NCBI GenBank assembly: GCA_037176845.1
Contig: JAYKXP010000111.1
Coordinates: 1 to 64,000 of the forward strand
Length of the DNA stretch: 64,000 nucleotides
Source: Paramarasmius palmivorus
Lineage: Eukaryota; Basidiomycota; Agaricomycetes; Agaricales; Marasmiaceae
Direction of reading: 5' to 3'
How positions within the stretch are numbered: the stretch's first letter is position 1; every line of letters starts with the position of its first letter. A program made the translations under genes and the position numbers. The notes under the pieces are model-generated. The model saw only the letters and a list, made by a program, of their open reading frames with translations, was not told the origin of the DNA and made no database searches. This document shows, one piece after another, positions 22,861-35,000 of the stretch.

Positions 22861-22924
22861 ACATCAAAAATCACCAACTCTACAGCATCCCCTTCACCGA
22901 AGTACAGAACACAATTGCACCGAC

Positions 22925-23378
22925 ATGTCGACCTCGTCAAGAAGAGAACGCCTCCCTGCCGCGATAAAGAGAGTCTCGCATCCCTAACAGTCACCTCCGA
23001 CGTTTTGAAAGCCTACTGTCCCATCTCAAGACTACCGGCCTCCAAAATCCTCAATTCAAGCCAAACTCTCCTGCTGCTCCCCAGTGCCTACCGGTCTATC
23101 AACTCCCCCAGCCCACCTCCTCTTACACCCAAACAAGCTAACTCCACGGATGGATTCCTGTCAGACTTCAATAGCTTCAAATGTAGATGGACTATACCCA
23201 AGCATCGAGTGAGCATTTTCGTGCCTTTTTTCGTCTGTTCCGCTAACCATTCTCATGACCCAACAGGTATCGTTGTTGCCCACATTCGCTGCTGGTACTA
23301 CACTATCATCCTTGGGGGATTTGGAGGTGGACATCTACAGTCTGTCATTTTAATCCACCTACCCCGCATGTTGCGCTA
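22925..23378 (+). pseudogene. Decayed gene A, homologous to gene B (53161)
   Basis: ATG 22925 opens MSTSSRRERLPAA, matching MPSPQKRERLPAA at 53161, but meets a TAA within 25 codons. A downstream exon after a TGACCCAACAG acceptor (23270) reads VSLLPTFAAGTTLSS, matching SILLTLAAGTTQPEE in gene B. Between them, proline-rich stretches are open in shifting frames. The family is not recognised. It lies behind promoter module A. Confidence 0.45.
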
Positions 23379-25425
23379 ATTCGTGCACCATAGAGTGTAA
23401 TCTATTCAAAGCCACAAATCGGACGGAATGTACTGGGCTCTCAAAACGGCTAGATTTTATTTATCCCTGACTATTAAGACATCTTGCACCCCAAATGTAC
23501 AATATCAAGTTCGACAATAAAGTAAATCAGAATCTTTTCTAGCAGTCTAGTCCCAGAACCAGTATCTAGAAGCATCATATGTCAGCGAGGCATTTCCGAG
23601 TCGCGTCAAAGTTCAACATACACCACCTTCCTCCTTCTCCTTCATTTCCGGTGTAGTGACATCTACCCACGCCCCGTTCTACACCCCCGCCCTCAGAATC
23701 AGAGATGGGAAAAGAAACACCCAGCCCCCTGCCCAAACCCAGATATACATGACTCGTTACCAAACCCACGAGTAGCACATCTTTTCCTTGCCTTTCACAC
23801 CCCTCACACCCCCAACACCCCTTATACCCCGACACCGACACCCCCAAAGTCAAGAGGCAGCAGCCTTCGATATCCAACAACGCCCCGGCACGTCCCTTCT
23901 CATACCCCAGATCGCACTCGTGAGCGCGAGGACAGGGGCGAGGTACCATAGGGCTGCGATAGACACAGACGCGGAGGTGTGTGGGGGTAATGGAGAGGCG
24001 GAAAAAGATGGAGATGGGGGTAGAGCAAGCTCGTGTATCGCCCTCGAAACTAGCTCTCGTTCGACGAATGTAGGCGTGTACGTCGGCGTATGGAGATGTG
24101 AGAGTGAGAATGTGACTTCTTTGGTTGGTGTTGGGGGTGTTGGTGTTCTCATGGGGGAGCGAGGAGATAGCGGAGAGGAAGGTAAGGAAGTTGGCGAAGG
24201 AGAGGCAGGAGAAGAAGGCGATGGAGAGTGTGTACGAATCTGCAAAATACCACAAACTTGCACGTCAGAGGTGTTCATTTTGATGCGTATTAGCGACTAG
24301 GTACACTGAAATAGGCAAGACGTACCTTTCATTTGTTCTGTGAGAGATAGCCAAGGGGATTAAAGAAGAGTGTGCTTGCAGGGAGGCGAGGAGTGGATGA
24401 GGAACATGGTTGTCGACAGCAAAGACGCGTCGTGATACCTTGTTCCCGGACCACCATCATCGCGTTCTTCAGGTCATTCATCCCAACCGATATAATCCCC
24501 AGGAGCTCTTCAAAGCATGGGTATGAAAGAGATTGGACCACATTTCGTAGAACATGAATGGGAACTATCGTTGGGAGGCTGATATTGAGCTTGTGAGTTT
24601 ACAGACTACTCGACGAATTTACGCTTACCATTGTACGGTTCAACCAGAATACATGGCGTCGATTCCCCGCCATCTTCGACTCGGGCAAGCCTCAGCCCAA
24701 GGAGATGGTCGCACGTAGTACGTCCCCAAGTTCCGTTCAACCTCTACATCACTAACCTCAAAATCTAGTGCCTACACACCTTCCTGACCCCTTCAAATGG
24801 TACTCCGGGACCTAGACACACCCAAACAACCCCAATCATAACGCGAGATCCTTCAAGTCCCTCGAAAAGTACGACTGGGCAAAAACCTCTTTCGTTACCT
24901 TTCCTGTAGACACATCACGGGATCTCGAACCAATAAAGTGGATTATCTCGTTCGCGATTCGTTTATCAGGCTGACTGATGCTTCAAAGGGTGTAAGACGC
25001 GTCAGGAAAGAGGATACGCTATCAAGGCGAACCTTGGAAGACGCAAAGAAATGAGATCTGGTATGCTCGGTGTTCCCCTTTTAATTGAACAGCACTCATT
25101 CTTCTAACCTCAGAACACGCTCTTCAAGCACTGTCGTTGAACTTGCTCATTGAAAGTAACACCTTGACTTTCTCTCCGCTTCAGGGACATCGCCTGTCTA
25201 CGCAAGCACGATACCGTATTATCGTCTTTGCCAGAACGGAGGTATGCACTTTTTACAAGTGCCCAAAGTCGTACTCAACTACCATTCTCTATTCACAGGT
25301 TTCATTGTTATCGCCCACAATATAACATTGTAGATGCCCTGGCACACAATACTACTAGCCTTTCCAATGGCAAGGTACATCTTCGTCAGCCCGTGTTTGC
25401 TTTTCTCTAACGTGTTATGACAAGG
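23379..25425. other. Unresolved; GC-rich patch with all frames open
   Basis: At 23575-24300 long frames overlap on both strands (226, 142 and 170 aa). They are driven by Ser/Pro/Gly low complexity, so none can be preferred; the 142-aa minus frame ends in a hydrophobic stretch (ALWYLAPVLALTSAIWGM). At 24640-25240 there are exon-like pieces on the + strand, such as NTWRRFPAIFDSGKPQP and ARYRIIVFARTE, not assignable to a family. Confidence 0.35.
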
Positions 25426-26092
25426 TTTCGATATCAGAGCTCGAACTGCGGGGAACGGCCAAGTGTTCAAGTTATCTCTATCACCGACGAGTTCAAAGGC
25501 TTCACCCCCTACATGGTGAGTTATGTTGCTGAACATTTGTTTGCAAGAGTATCTGACGCTGTCCTTTCTGTAGGACACTGTACTCAAAAGCATTAGAACC
25601 AGTACTACAACGTCAACTACAGATTCTGGGAGCCATAGTCCGTTTACACTCAGAAGCAAAGGTGCGTGCTATCGAACCAAACAATACCTTCTGATATTTA
25701 CATTGAACAGGTACTACTTACTTCGACTCGTCTGCTCACCAGCCGTTTTCGAACACATCATCTATCGATCTCCGTTCTTTGTCAGATCGGAAGTTGATGG
25801 GACTATCCTCTGAAGAACCGCAGGCACTAGACAACCTATCGACAGGTCTCCTAGTTCTAGGCCGCGGATTACCGACATCCACTTTCTGGTTAGCAAAGCT
25901 GGGTAGTAGCTACAACTTGGTTTGTAATAAGGTGCGTCTTCTGCTTCGAACTACCCCTGCTACGCTAATACCACACTGCCTGTAGAACCACTCCAACCTG
26001 CCTTCAACTTTCGTCGGCGCCTTCAACTTGAAGGACACTGAGAATCGTATCAAAACAGCACCCCAGGCATTTGGTCCGGTGGATAGTTAGGC
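25426..26092 (+). CDS. Unidentified spliced gene, four consecutive exons
   Basis: Exons at about 25426-25515, 25574-25661, 25711-25931 and 25986-26089 are joined by introns of 58, 49 and 54 bp with GT...AG ends, and the codon phase is kept at all three junctions, which strongly supports a real gene. Readable segments include VISITDEFKGFTPYM, TTSTTDSGSHSPFTLRSK, GLLVLGRGLPTSTFWLAKLG and STFVGAFNLKDTENRIK. The start lies upstream and was not fixed. Further exon-like pieces follow to about 26480 (LVADHVCKQALNLQSQRGW). Serine/threonine-rich in the middle; no signal or motif I can name. Confidence 0.5.
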
Positions 26093-26569
26093 ATTCAGTA
26101 CGTTCGTCTCATCCTTTCTCGAAAAGGCATACTGACGAATGAGCTCTTCAGACGGCATTCATTCGTCAATCTCAATGCCAGCCGACCTTGTTGCGGATCA
26201 TGTTTGTAAACAAGCTCTGAATCTCCAAAGTCAACGCGGCTGGATAGTCAACGTAGCAATAGGTGCGAGCCTTGCTCGCTCTCCCAGGATGCGTTTGCTA
26301 ACACTTTTTAAAGCTTTGTGCAAGTCTACGATAGCGAAAGCAAATATATTGGGCATTCGGCTAATCGAGAAGTCAGGCTTGGGGTTGTCGGACAGCAGTG
26401 CGGGGCGAATCGTGTCTAATTTCTTCTACCAACACCCTGGAACCGATAAAAATGAGCGATAGCATTGAGGAAAGAATGAATTCTGTGGTACGTTGTTCTT
26501 CGTACCCCAGTCGATCTCTGACTCTTTTTTGCGTTCTTTTCTCTAGTTTGACCACCAGATGCAGCCATA
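26093..26569 (+). other. Exon-like pieces ending at a transposon insertion
   Basis: MSDSIEERMNSV at 26450-26486, followed by GTACGT and an acceptor at 26546, leads to FDHQMQPY, where the inverted-repeat element begins. Whether these belong to the gene upstream is not certain. Confidence 0.3.
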
Positions 26570-27424
26570 CTTTTACAAAAGTGACCGACAGTTATCACAA
26601 CAGGATTTGCAAAAGTACGGGATAACTCCTTTTGCAAAAGTAGGGGACAAGTAATCAAGGCAGATAAGAGGTACTGTCCGCTTTGGGTGCTTCCAAATTG
26701 GGAAGGATCATTCCCACACCTTCTGGAGAGGGAACAGGCCGCTTTTTTGAGATCTGGAGATATTCCCACACCGCTTTTGGCATCCCAAAATGGAAGGTGC
26801 TCTTTCCATGATGTAACAGTGCGCTTTTTGGGCGCTTTTTTTGCGGAAAAATTATTCCCACACCTCCTGACATGATCTGGGTGCCTCCCTACTCCGCTTT
26901 TGGCTTCCCAAAATGGAAGGTGGCCTTACCTCATCATTTTCCACCTGGAATCAATGCATTGGGGGGCTATTGGGGCATGCTTGGGGGCTATAAAAATCGC
27001 ATTTTTGAGGGAATATGTTCCAATATGTTTTAAAAGCATGCCCCTGCAATTGGGGGGCAGGGGAATGCAAAAAAAGCGGTCCAAATATGGTAATTCAGGA
27101 AAATGGCCTATTGGATCTTGGGCTATAGGGCAGATATTGACATGGGGTAAGTTGGAGGACCTAGATACATGTAATACAAGCCTGGGGACACCCAATAGTA
27201 CATATATTAATGGGATAATGGTGCTTAAATATCAAAAATACTGAAAATCTCCGAAATTAGGGGAATAAAATTACAGGATGGGATGTAGTGAAGCTAGGGC
27301 TTAGATATTGTAAATCAGAGTACCTCTTATCTGCCTTGATTACTTGTCCCCTACTTTTGCAAAAGGAGTTATCCCATACTTTTGCAAATCCCGTTGTGAT
27401 AACTATCGGTCACTTTTACAAAAG
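26570..27424. mobile_element. 855-bp non-autonomous element with 105-bp TIRs
   Basis: Positions 26570-26674 are the near-perfect inverse of 27320-27424. The terminal repeats begin CTTTTACAAAAGTGACCGA and hold iterated TTTGCAAAAGTA motifs, possibly transposase sites. There is no transposase. The inner part, about 26850-27320, is closely similar to both arms of the palindrome at 36.7-40.0 kb (shared from CTCCTGACAT to AATCAGAG). No target duplication is evident. It interrupts exon-like + strand sequence. Confidence 0.88.
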
Positions 27425-28110
27425 AATCACTACATCAGCTGGTTTGACAGTATACTTGCTTTGAAGATAAGGAAGACAAACCCAACATTCAATTCTCTCA
27501 AATATCGAGCGCCTCGTACAAGTTCAGTGGTCACGTACAATCGCTGCGAACGGTACACACAATCTTTGATCTTGGGTATGAGCGCAAACATCAGCTGGGC
27601 GTCTTTGACCTGAATGCTGCGGAGCACCGTCTTGTCTTGAAGGAAAGGATACATAGTATGCGGATTATTGGGTCTAGCCGGCGTTGGAAGCGTACATCTA
27701 TAGCCCATATATTCTGCTTGCCCAGTATACCCGGTCTGAGGATACAGCAGGGATCGGTGGTGGCTATTGGGATTCTTGGATGCCTCTATTCATCCATGGA
27801 CCGTGATCCAGTTCGCCCTGTTGTATCCCCAGTAATATCTTTTGGAGAGGAAGGCGTGGAGTAGCGGCGAATCCCCGAAAAAGGACCGAATGGTGCCTTT
27901 CTTTCCGCCACCATGATCTCGAACCTCTCAACTCGCATCCTTGCCTACAACGCGAGCGTCGTAGGGAACCGAACTTCCACAATCACATCCTCGAATCGGT
28001 CTATCAACGCACATGCGACCCAATCTCTGTGGGGTCTGGTCTACCGTCTTGTTCATGGGTCCGAGCATGAAGCATGGGCATAGACTTGGATCCTCGGACG
28101 AAGAGCATCC
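27425..28110. other. Unresolved sequence right of the element
   Basis: A minus frame at 27708-27430 reads QVKDAQLMFALIPKIKD and RGARYLRELNVGF, which looks like real leucine-rich coding sequence. The + strand is also open in places. No complete gene can be drawn. Confidence 0.3.
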
Positions 28111-28747
28111 ATGCTGCAGCTGGTCAGGAACACCTTGTACGATGACATTTGTGTTCGCCCCCGAAAAGACGTGGACAACACGAGAGGTATCAACGTCAAC
28201 ACTGTCATCATCAGCTCAGCGACGGGACTGGCACACGCTCAAAGGTCCACAACTCGGGAGGCTACTTGTCACTCGAGTTGGGGTATTTGGTTGCCTGCAA
28301 GCTCTGGGTTGGATTGGTGCAGGTGTTTCTCACATAGAAGGCGCACATCGCTAATCTATACTTGCTCGCATTATAAACACCTGCCAGCGCTCGCAGGAAG
28401 CTAGCGACCTCGACGCCAATGCTAGGTTATTCGGGTCAAGTGTTCTTGACGCAGCTTCTCGGGAGCGGGTCTGGGCGTTGGTTTGACATGGTGCGATCTT
28501 TTTTGACTCGAGTGACTAAGTCACGATCACGCTAACCAATTTTCATATTCAACAGTTACCAATCATCGAGCTCGAGTGGCGGCTCACGGAAAACGAGGTT
28601 CAGGGAACGTCGGTTATTGTACAAAGAACAGTAGTACTCGACGAACAAAATCTTATATATACTAGTCCCAATTCCGAGGGTATCCTCGTTCAAACAGCTC
28701 GTTTATCGTCCGGCTCCTTGAGTGATGCCTTGATGTACAAGTCTTGA
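28111..28747 (+). CDS. 3' end of an unidentified spliced gene
   Basis: A stretch from 28111 reads LVRNTLYDDICVRPRKD and NVNTVIISSATGLAHAQ. After frame uncertainty near 28330-28390, an exon ending at 28490 (MLGYSGQVFLTQLLGSGSG) joins across a 65-bp intron (28491-28555) to IIELEWRLTENEVQGTS and stops at TGA 28747. The final two exons keep phase. It may be the far end of the gene whose exons lie at 25.4-26.5 kb, split by the 855-bp element; this is inference. No domain recognised. Confidence 0.45.
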
Positions 28748-30602
28748 TGTGGATGTTCTAGAGATGCAGATATGCGAATGAATGAACGAACCGAATCGAA
28801 TGTGTTGGGCGTACCATAATTCTGAAGAATTCCTACTTTTGGCTGGCTTTCTGTGTCTTGTGTCGATGGATCGCTAGCGGATGTGTTTGGCGTGCAGGAG
28901 CGATCTTTTCGTAAGCTAAGGTACTGCAGAGAAAACCGCTGCGTGGTTTTACTAAGGAAAAGCTCAAAGAGGAATCAGTATTAGGACCATGGAAAAAGAT
29001 GTAGAACACGTACCTGGGATCCAAGTCAGAGAATCCCCAACAAGATTATGTTGGCTCTTGGTGTTCAGTGTGTTGTATGAGGCAGATATAGGTCGTCTTT
29101 CCCTGGGTCGTCGAGCGGTAAAGGGTGTCGATGGATTGCTATTTCGGATCTGTCCGGCGTACACGAGCATTCTTTGTGTATCGGAGAATGTCTTTACATG
29201 GAGTTTACATGAGATTTGTCGCGTGTTTCTTGGCAAGAAACACCTGGAGAGGAATTGGCGTCAAAGTCGAGGAAAAGATGTGGAGAACGTACCACAGGCG
29301 GAGGATACAAAGCACCCAGTAAGGTAACCTCCGGGAGCGACACAAACCTGCGCTCTTTGCTGTGAATAGGTTACGGAAGAGTCCCGTATGAACTAGCCTG
29401 TGGAATACTGAAGAGTCAAGATACGAATGGTACATAGATTATCAGATAGAACGTACCGCGACTGTAAACGATAAGACGAGTAACACAGAGAAGTGTGTTT
29501 CCGCAGTGACCGGTCGGGATGGTAGAGACGAACACGGGAATAAAGAGCGCTGGGAGTTCAGGACACCTTCGTAAGGTTGAATTTTGAACGGGATATTCTG
29601 AGCCAATTGGTGGGAGCAGCACCCAAAATGTCTAGAGATGAACAAACATTAGCCTTGGTAAAAAAAAATATGCAGAGGAGAGAATGTACCAATACCACTA
29701 GTATATAACACGTCTCCGGCAAGCCTAAAAATGCCTTGTAATGTCCTACTCACACCCGACTAATCCATAGATTTGCGGCCTATCTGTTTTCGTCTCGGTA
29801 GTGTCCGCAGGGATTCCAATTTTGACGATGAGACGCGTGAGATGAGCGTTGTTGAGGAAGTCGTGATTTCTCTGACGCGCTTCTTGCTCTCTACTCTTTT
29901 CCGCCACCCTCAGTTTTTCCGCTGCCCGCAAAGTTGCCCTGTTCATCTTATTCATGGATATACACACCTCTCATGAACAGGTAGATTTAGGTATGCATCC
30001 CGTTGTCCATACTAGCTATCTACATGTGACTGATAGTTTCTCTCCAGTACCTCATCCATGATCCATGAAGAAACACTCGGCTTTCAAGTCACTTCCAAAT
30101 ATCTTCCCCCTCCCCTTCCTCCGCCCTACCTTTCGATATAACATACACAAGCACTCCGCATCGACGTTATTTAGCTCCAGCATGCTTGAATTCACCGACG
30201 CCTCGACTTTTATCACGACTTCCCTTCGATGGTCACCGAAAGTGATACCACGCGTGCTACCATATCCATCCGCCATTTACCCAATGCCTATCCTCGCCAA
30301 ATGCCTCCATCTCAGCGTCCCAAGCTCGTGATCCACAGCCTATCCTGTTCAAAAGCGCCAACGTGGATGAAAACCTTGTCTCGTCCTTTTTTTTCGGGGT
30401 CTGGTTCTGGGTCTTGAGAGCTTGAGAGGTGAAGAGAAGGGGCAGTTTCCAAGGCTTTGGTACCGTGTATGGATTAGGTGGGGTCAACGAAGGACAAGAA
30501 CAGCTGAATCTCGGAGAAACACTACTTGGAGAATTCAAAGCTGTTTCCTCGCACCATATCCCAAGAGCTCGAGGGGTACACATCCTCCCACCCTGCTGTC
30601 AC
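28748..30602. other. No firm gene seen
   Basis: Short frames on both strands are shadows of each other, and candidate splice sites do not give a consistent frame. From 30052 to 30331 both strands are open for about 75-88 codons. Confidence 0.35.
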
Positions 30603-31020
30603 CCACATCCCCTACTCAACCTGAAGCGCAAAAGCAGGAGACCGCGGAAGACGACCTGAGCCGCTCATCGTGTGGCTCTTCTATCGAGCGTAGCATTTTC
30701 CTGGAGCTAGGGCGTGCAGGGTTCAATTTACCAGCACTCGAAGTTGAACAGGTCGACCATGGCGCCAATCAACCAATCCGACTATGGCTTAGATTAGCGC
30801 TACCCTGGGCGAGAAAAGCAGAGTTCAGGGATCAAAATCAATCGGACATCATTGAGAAGTCGATACGCTCTCGGTGTCAGGTATGTAGATCGTGTTCTTC
30901 TCAGATCCTTTGGCACTCATAAGTACATCTCAGGTGTTCCAAAATGAGCCCTTTGTGGACGATCTCGCAACATCCTCTTTTATCATCGTTGTTGATCGAT
31001 GCACGGTTCACTCGCCGTGA
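30603..31020 (+). CDS. 3' part of an unidentified spliced gene
   Basis: A frame open from 30422 reads QPEAQKQETAEDDLSRSS, SIFLELGRAGFNLPALEVE and QPIRLWLRLALPWARKA, ends at CAG 30880, and joins across a 53-bp intron (30881-30933) to VFQNEPFVDDLATSSFIIV, with TGA at 31020. Phase is kept. Function unknown. Confidence 0.45.
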
Positions 31021-32055
31021 TAGCGGTTGTCTGCTTTTATTAGAGCCGTTCCTTATGGCGGTGACAGTTTACTCGTGAGTTGGTTTTATGCCAGCGAATA
31101 TCTTTCTTTTTATCTGATTATCAGGACCCAGAGAATTCGACCGGCTGAAGCGACCTCCCATTCAATCGCTCTCTTTTCTCCTCATAGAACGGACTCGCAG
31201 AGCCACCTCTTACCGCGATGAGGAGCACGAACTAATGAGATGATTCAGACTATGTATATCTCATTCTGGCAATCATGCGTGTTCGAAATTGCTGCTGCCG
31301 TATAATCGATGAAGCTTTGAAGGCTATCCAACGTAATTCGGTCATCAACCTAGTTGAAACCTCGCTGTTGGAATTCAGATGAGCTGGTGGAAGAATGAAG
31401 CCAATCGAACGGTACGTGTCTTGTTTCTACTATCCTATTCAACTTCTGATTCTTCTGTGTGTAGGGCGTAGGTTTTCGTCGGCTCTTGCGTGTACCTCCC
31501 GTGAGCTCGTCGGCTCAAATACCTCTAGTTTTGGAGGAACACTGAGCACCCCGGGATTGAAGGAATAGACGATGGGTGTGATGGGATAAAGAGACGCGAG
31601 TGTCGAGTGGTCAACTCTAAGGAGGCTTCGCAGGTATCGGAGTTTTGTACGCCTGTAGCTCATCCATTCATAAGGAGAGCAAACGCCTCTAGTACTATTG
31701 CATGCCTGAAGCCGAATACAAATCAAAGATTTTACCTATTTGTACGCATGAAAAGAGCGATTGTTGCGCGTGTCAATCGGTGTGATCATCTCAGCTCGTA
31801 CTCCCCATACCATGATCTCCTCTCGACGACGCCTCAGCATTCTTTTATTCTCAATCTGTGGGATTCTCTCACTGTGTTCTACTTCCGAGTCTCTGGGGTA
31901 ATGGATTGAAAACAGGAAATTGAATATGTAACTGACACACTTATTTCTAGCAGCGACAACCCCAACTGGCCTATATAATCTACAACAAATAGCTCGACAC
32001 CAGCCTACTCCTCCGTCCTATATTCACGTACAAAGCCGCCAACTCTGTAGCTAAG
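31021..32055. other. Possible exons only
   Basis: On the + strand an exon-like stretch at about 31251-31380 reads RIIDEALKAIQRNSVINLV before a TGA. Nothing else can be tied to it. Confidence 0.3.
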
Positions 32056-35000
32056 GTAGTAAAGTTGCCGAGCTTGGGCAGAATTTTCGGGGGCATTGGG
32101 TGAGTTGAATGTCTCCGCGGATGCTTCGAAATGCTCTTCGTTGGTGCGGTACTGACAGGAACTCGAAGCTGGGTGCTGAAACCTCGAGGGGCAGTAGAAG
32201 GGGCGTATAGATCGCGGCAGCTGATAGAACATTCGCATATGTTCGACTAGCCGGACAAGTCAACTTCTACGAGAACGAAAAGACAAGCAAAAGGCACGAA
32301 CCTTGTACAATGATGCTCCCGCAACAGGACCCTTAGGCTGTGGAATGCGAGAACATCGGGGCAGCCTCCTCTCATACAGGCACAAAATAGCACAACCCAA
32401 CTACAGCAGGAGGAGGAAGTTCGGTCGTGGGTGTTTCAGGGATGCGTCTGTAGAAATCGCGTTCAGTATCAAAATGCGACGATCTACGAGTTGGCTTACC
32501 TTGAACTCCAGTACCCAACAACCTAGGTGTTACTCGGACCTATTGCCGCATATTCTGCGTTGCCCGGGTTGGTACTGAGGTCGTTGTGCTGCAAGATACG
32601 CGCCATGTCGGCTCTAATGCTGCGATAGATGTCAAGAGCTGCTTGGTAGGCTCGAGAGGAAGCGGTTGATGATGGTATGAGGAGCGGTGTACGAGATGGT
32701 CAGGCGAGCGAGACCAAAGATGCGGTGGGTCCAGGGTCGTCACACCGGTGATGAATGGCGGGGGGTGTTGGGTCTGTAGCGCATAAAAAAGCGAGCTGTG
32801 AAGGGGTTCTTCGCCGCCTTGTTTCGATGATTGTTGGTTGAGGACAAGATCTTGATACTAGCGTTAGTATTGAGACCTCGAAGGTGATAACAAATAGACT
32901 CACTGAACCGAATAAGAGTGGTCGGAGTCGCACGACTGAGGTAATAGCCGCCATATCTTCATCCCATAGGTCAAGCTGAAGAAGGTACAGGGGATGGTTC
33001 TTCTTCAGGGCTATATGCTTGACGTCCAGTGTATAATGGTTAGGACGGGATGGATGGTGTTGGTGTTGCTGGCGGCTGATGCATGATGCATGATGAGCGA
33101 ACGCAGAAGCCTGGATGATAGTGTATACGCACTCTGTTTCACCGAAAATGCTCCCAATCCATAGCCTATTTGTCCCTTGTAGTATATCCTGGAATAAGGG
33201 CACACAAGCTCAATGGACAGACGTGTCCTTGATATGCAGAGTTCAGATGTTGCTGAGATCGTAACCTTGCTAGTTGACCGATGGGACGAGGACAGCGGGA
33301 CATGGTTCATTGGGAAGGCCGAGGTTAGGTGAATGGCATCTTCTGTGTGGGGTTTGCGGAGGTCTGGTCTTGAAGATTGCTTGGTTGATACAAGCTGGGA
33401 TTGTGAAGGGATATTGATGTTGGTGAACTTGGGAAAATGTGTGAATTTTGCGAGTCGAGTGTGTAGAAAAGAAAGTCATGATTCACCTTCTTTGCGCTCC
33501 AGTGTTGGCCGTGGCATCGTTGTGAACGCTGTGGTTGTGGCTCTGAGCCAGTCATTATTGCGAGGATGTCGGACTCGATGAGAGCCGGCAGGCATTTTGC
33601 TCTTGCACGTTGACCATGCCTCCGCCTCCCATCGGGACCAGCAAACCTTCCGAAAGCTCCTTAGACTGGCCGTGCTCTTGTTAACGTTCACGCTAGACGC
33701 CTGTTTGAGGAAGCGTTTTCGGAATTTTATGGTACGTGCTTGTATTAAGTGCTAGATCGGGGTCCAGCTCTGCTTGTTTTTAGGCCAGTTCCGCCCCATT
33801 TCTAAATAGGTGTTCCATTTACCAACAGTGCACCCTGCCAGCCTTTCTCTCGTTGGATAGCACCGAGGGCTCGTCATTGCGTACGCAAGACTGGACCAGG
33901 TGTCTCAAATGCCTGAAGTTCGCCATCGAGCTTTCATCCGAAGCATTGGGACGACCAGTTCATGTCTCGTTTTTAATTTATCTGTTTCCAAGGGTTTGAT
34001 ACTTAATCCAGATCTCAGGTCTATCATACCCCGACACATATCAGCGATGCCTATAGTCGCAGTTTCCTTGGGCTATCAACGAAGGCTCCGGACTCCTCAA
34101 ATCAAGATGCCAGCAACATTACACCTCCGAGTCAAGTCTGTGATTTTACCCCGTCACTTCACCTCAAAGTTGGCCTACGAAATCTCCTACAGGCACACAT
34201 GAAGATTTTCCAACTATATCATGCACCAAAGAGGCTGGTTCGCTCACGTAAATCAATTCATATGGGATATAATGCGCCATCCAACCGTTCTTCAACTGGC
34301 TTCGATTGCGATTACACCAGTAGGCCAACACTGATACTTCAGCCTAAGATATCAGCTATCCTTGGGTAAGTGTCTACGCTTGTACATACCTGCAGCCGAC
34401 TAAGTTGTCTCAACCAGCAACAGGAACGAATCGTTGATCACTCAATGTCAAACATTCTTTGCCGGCACCCCGCTACTGCCTTCGCGTTTAGTCCCCGTGG
34501 CGGTGAATGTACGGTAGCAGCTGAAGGAATGCACCCCTGCGACTCGAGAGTGCATAGGAAACGTCTGGCAAACATTAGTGCATCTCGCTCCAAGTCGAAA
34601 ATCAATAAACTGGATATAAATGTATTCATCGAACGTAGAATGCGTAAAATACACCGTTATTGCTCCTTGTTCGGGGAATGCAACTCTAAGCCTATGATAT
34701 CCATGCTTACTATCCGACTATCCGAATTCAGAAATACCAATCTTCATGATCTCCACACCGGCTTCTTCGTCTCTTGACCAGAACGCAATTTTGACTGGCC
34801 AGCCTTCCTATCTGCTCGACCACGATCCTCAGTCCGCTTACTAGGATCTATCGCCTCGCGGAGCTGGTTTCTTTCCGGAACTGCTGGCTCGAGGAGGCTG
34901 TCGCGCGTTCGTTGCAGATATTAGAATCGAAATCGAATGATGCTCTGTGAAGCAAATGTCATGAGAGCAGCCTCAAGGTACGAAGAATGAACTTGCCTGT

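Noticed and set aside
23575..24300. Long frames of 226, 170 and 142 codons
   Set aside because: All overlap on both strands in low-complexity GC-rich sequence, with no domain to choose among them.
33020..33060. tRNA-like GTATAATGGTTAGGAC (again near 54935)
   Set aside because: Resembles a D-arm, but no anticodon arm, T-arm or acceptor pairing can be formed around it.
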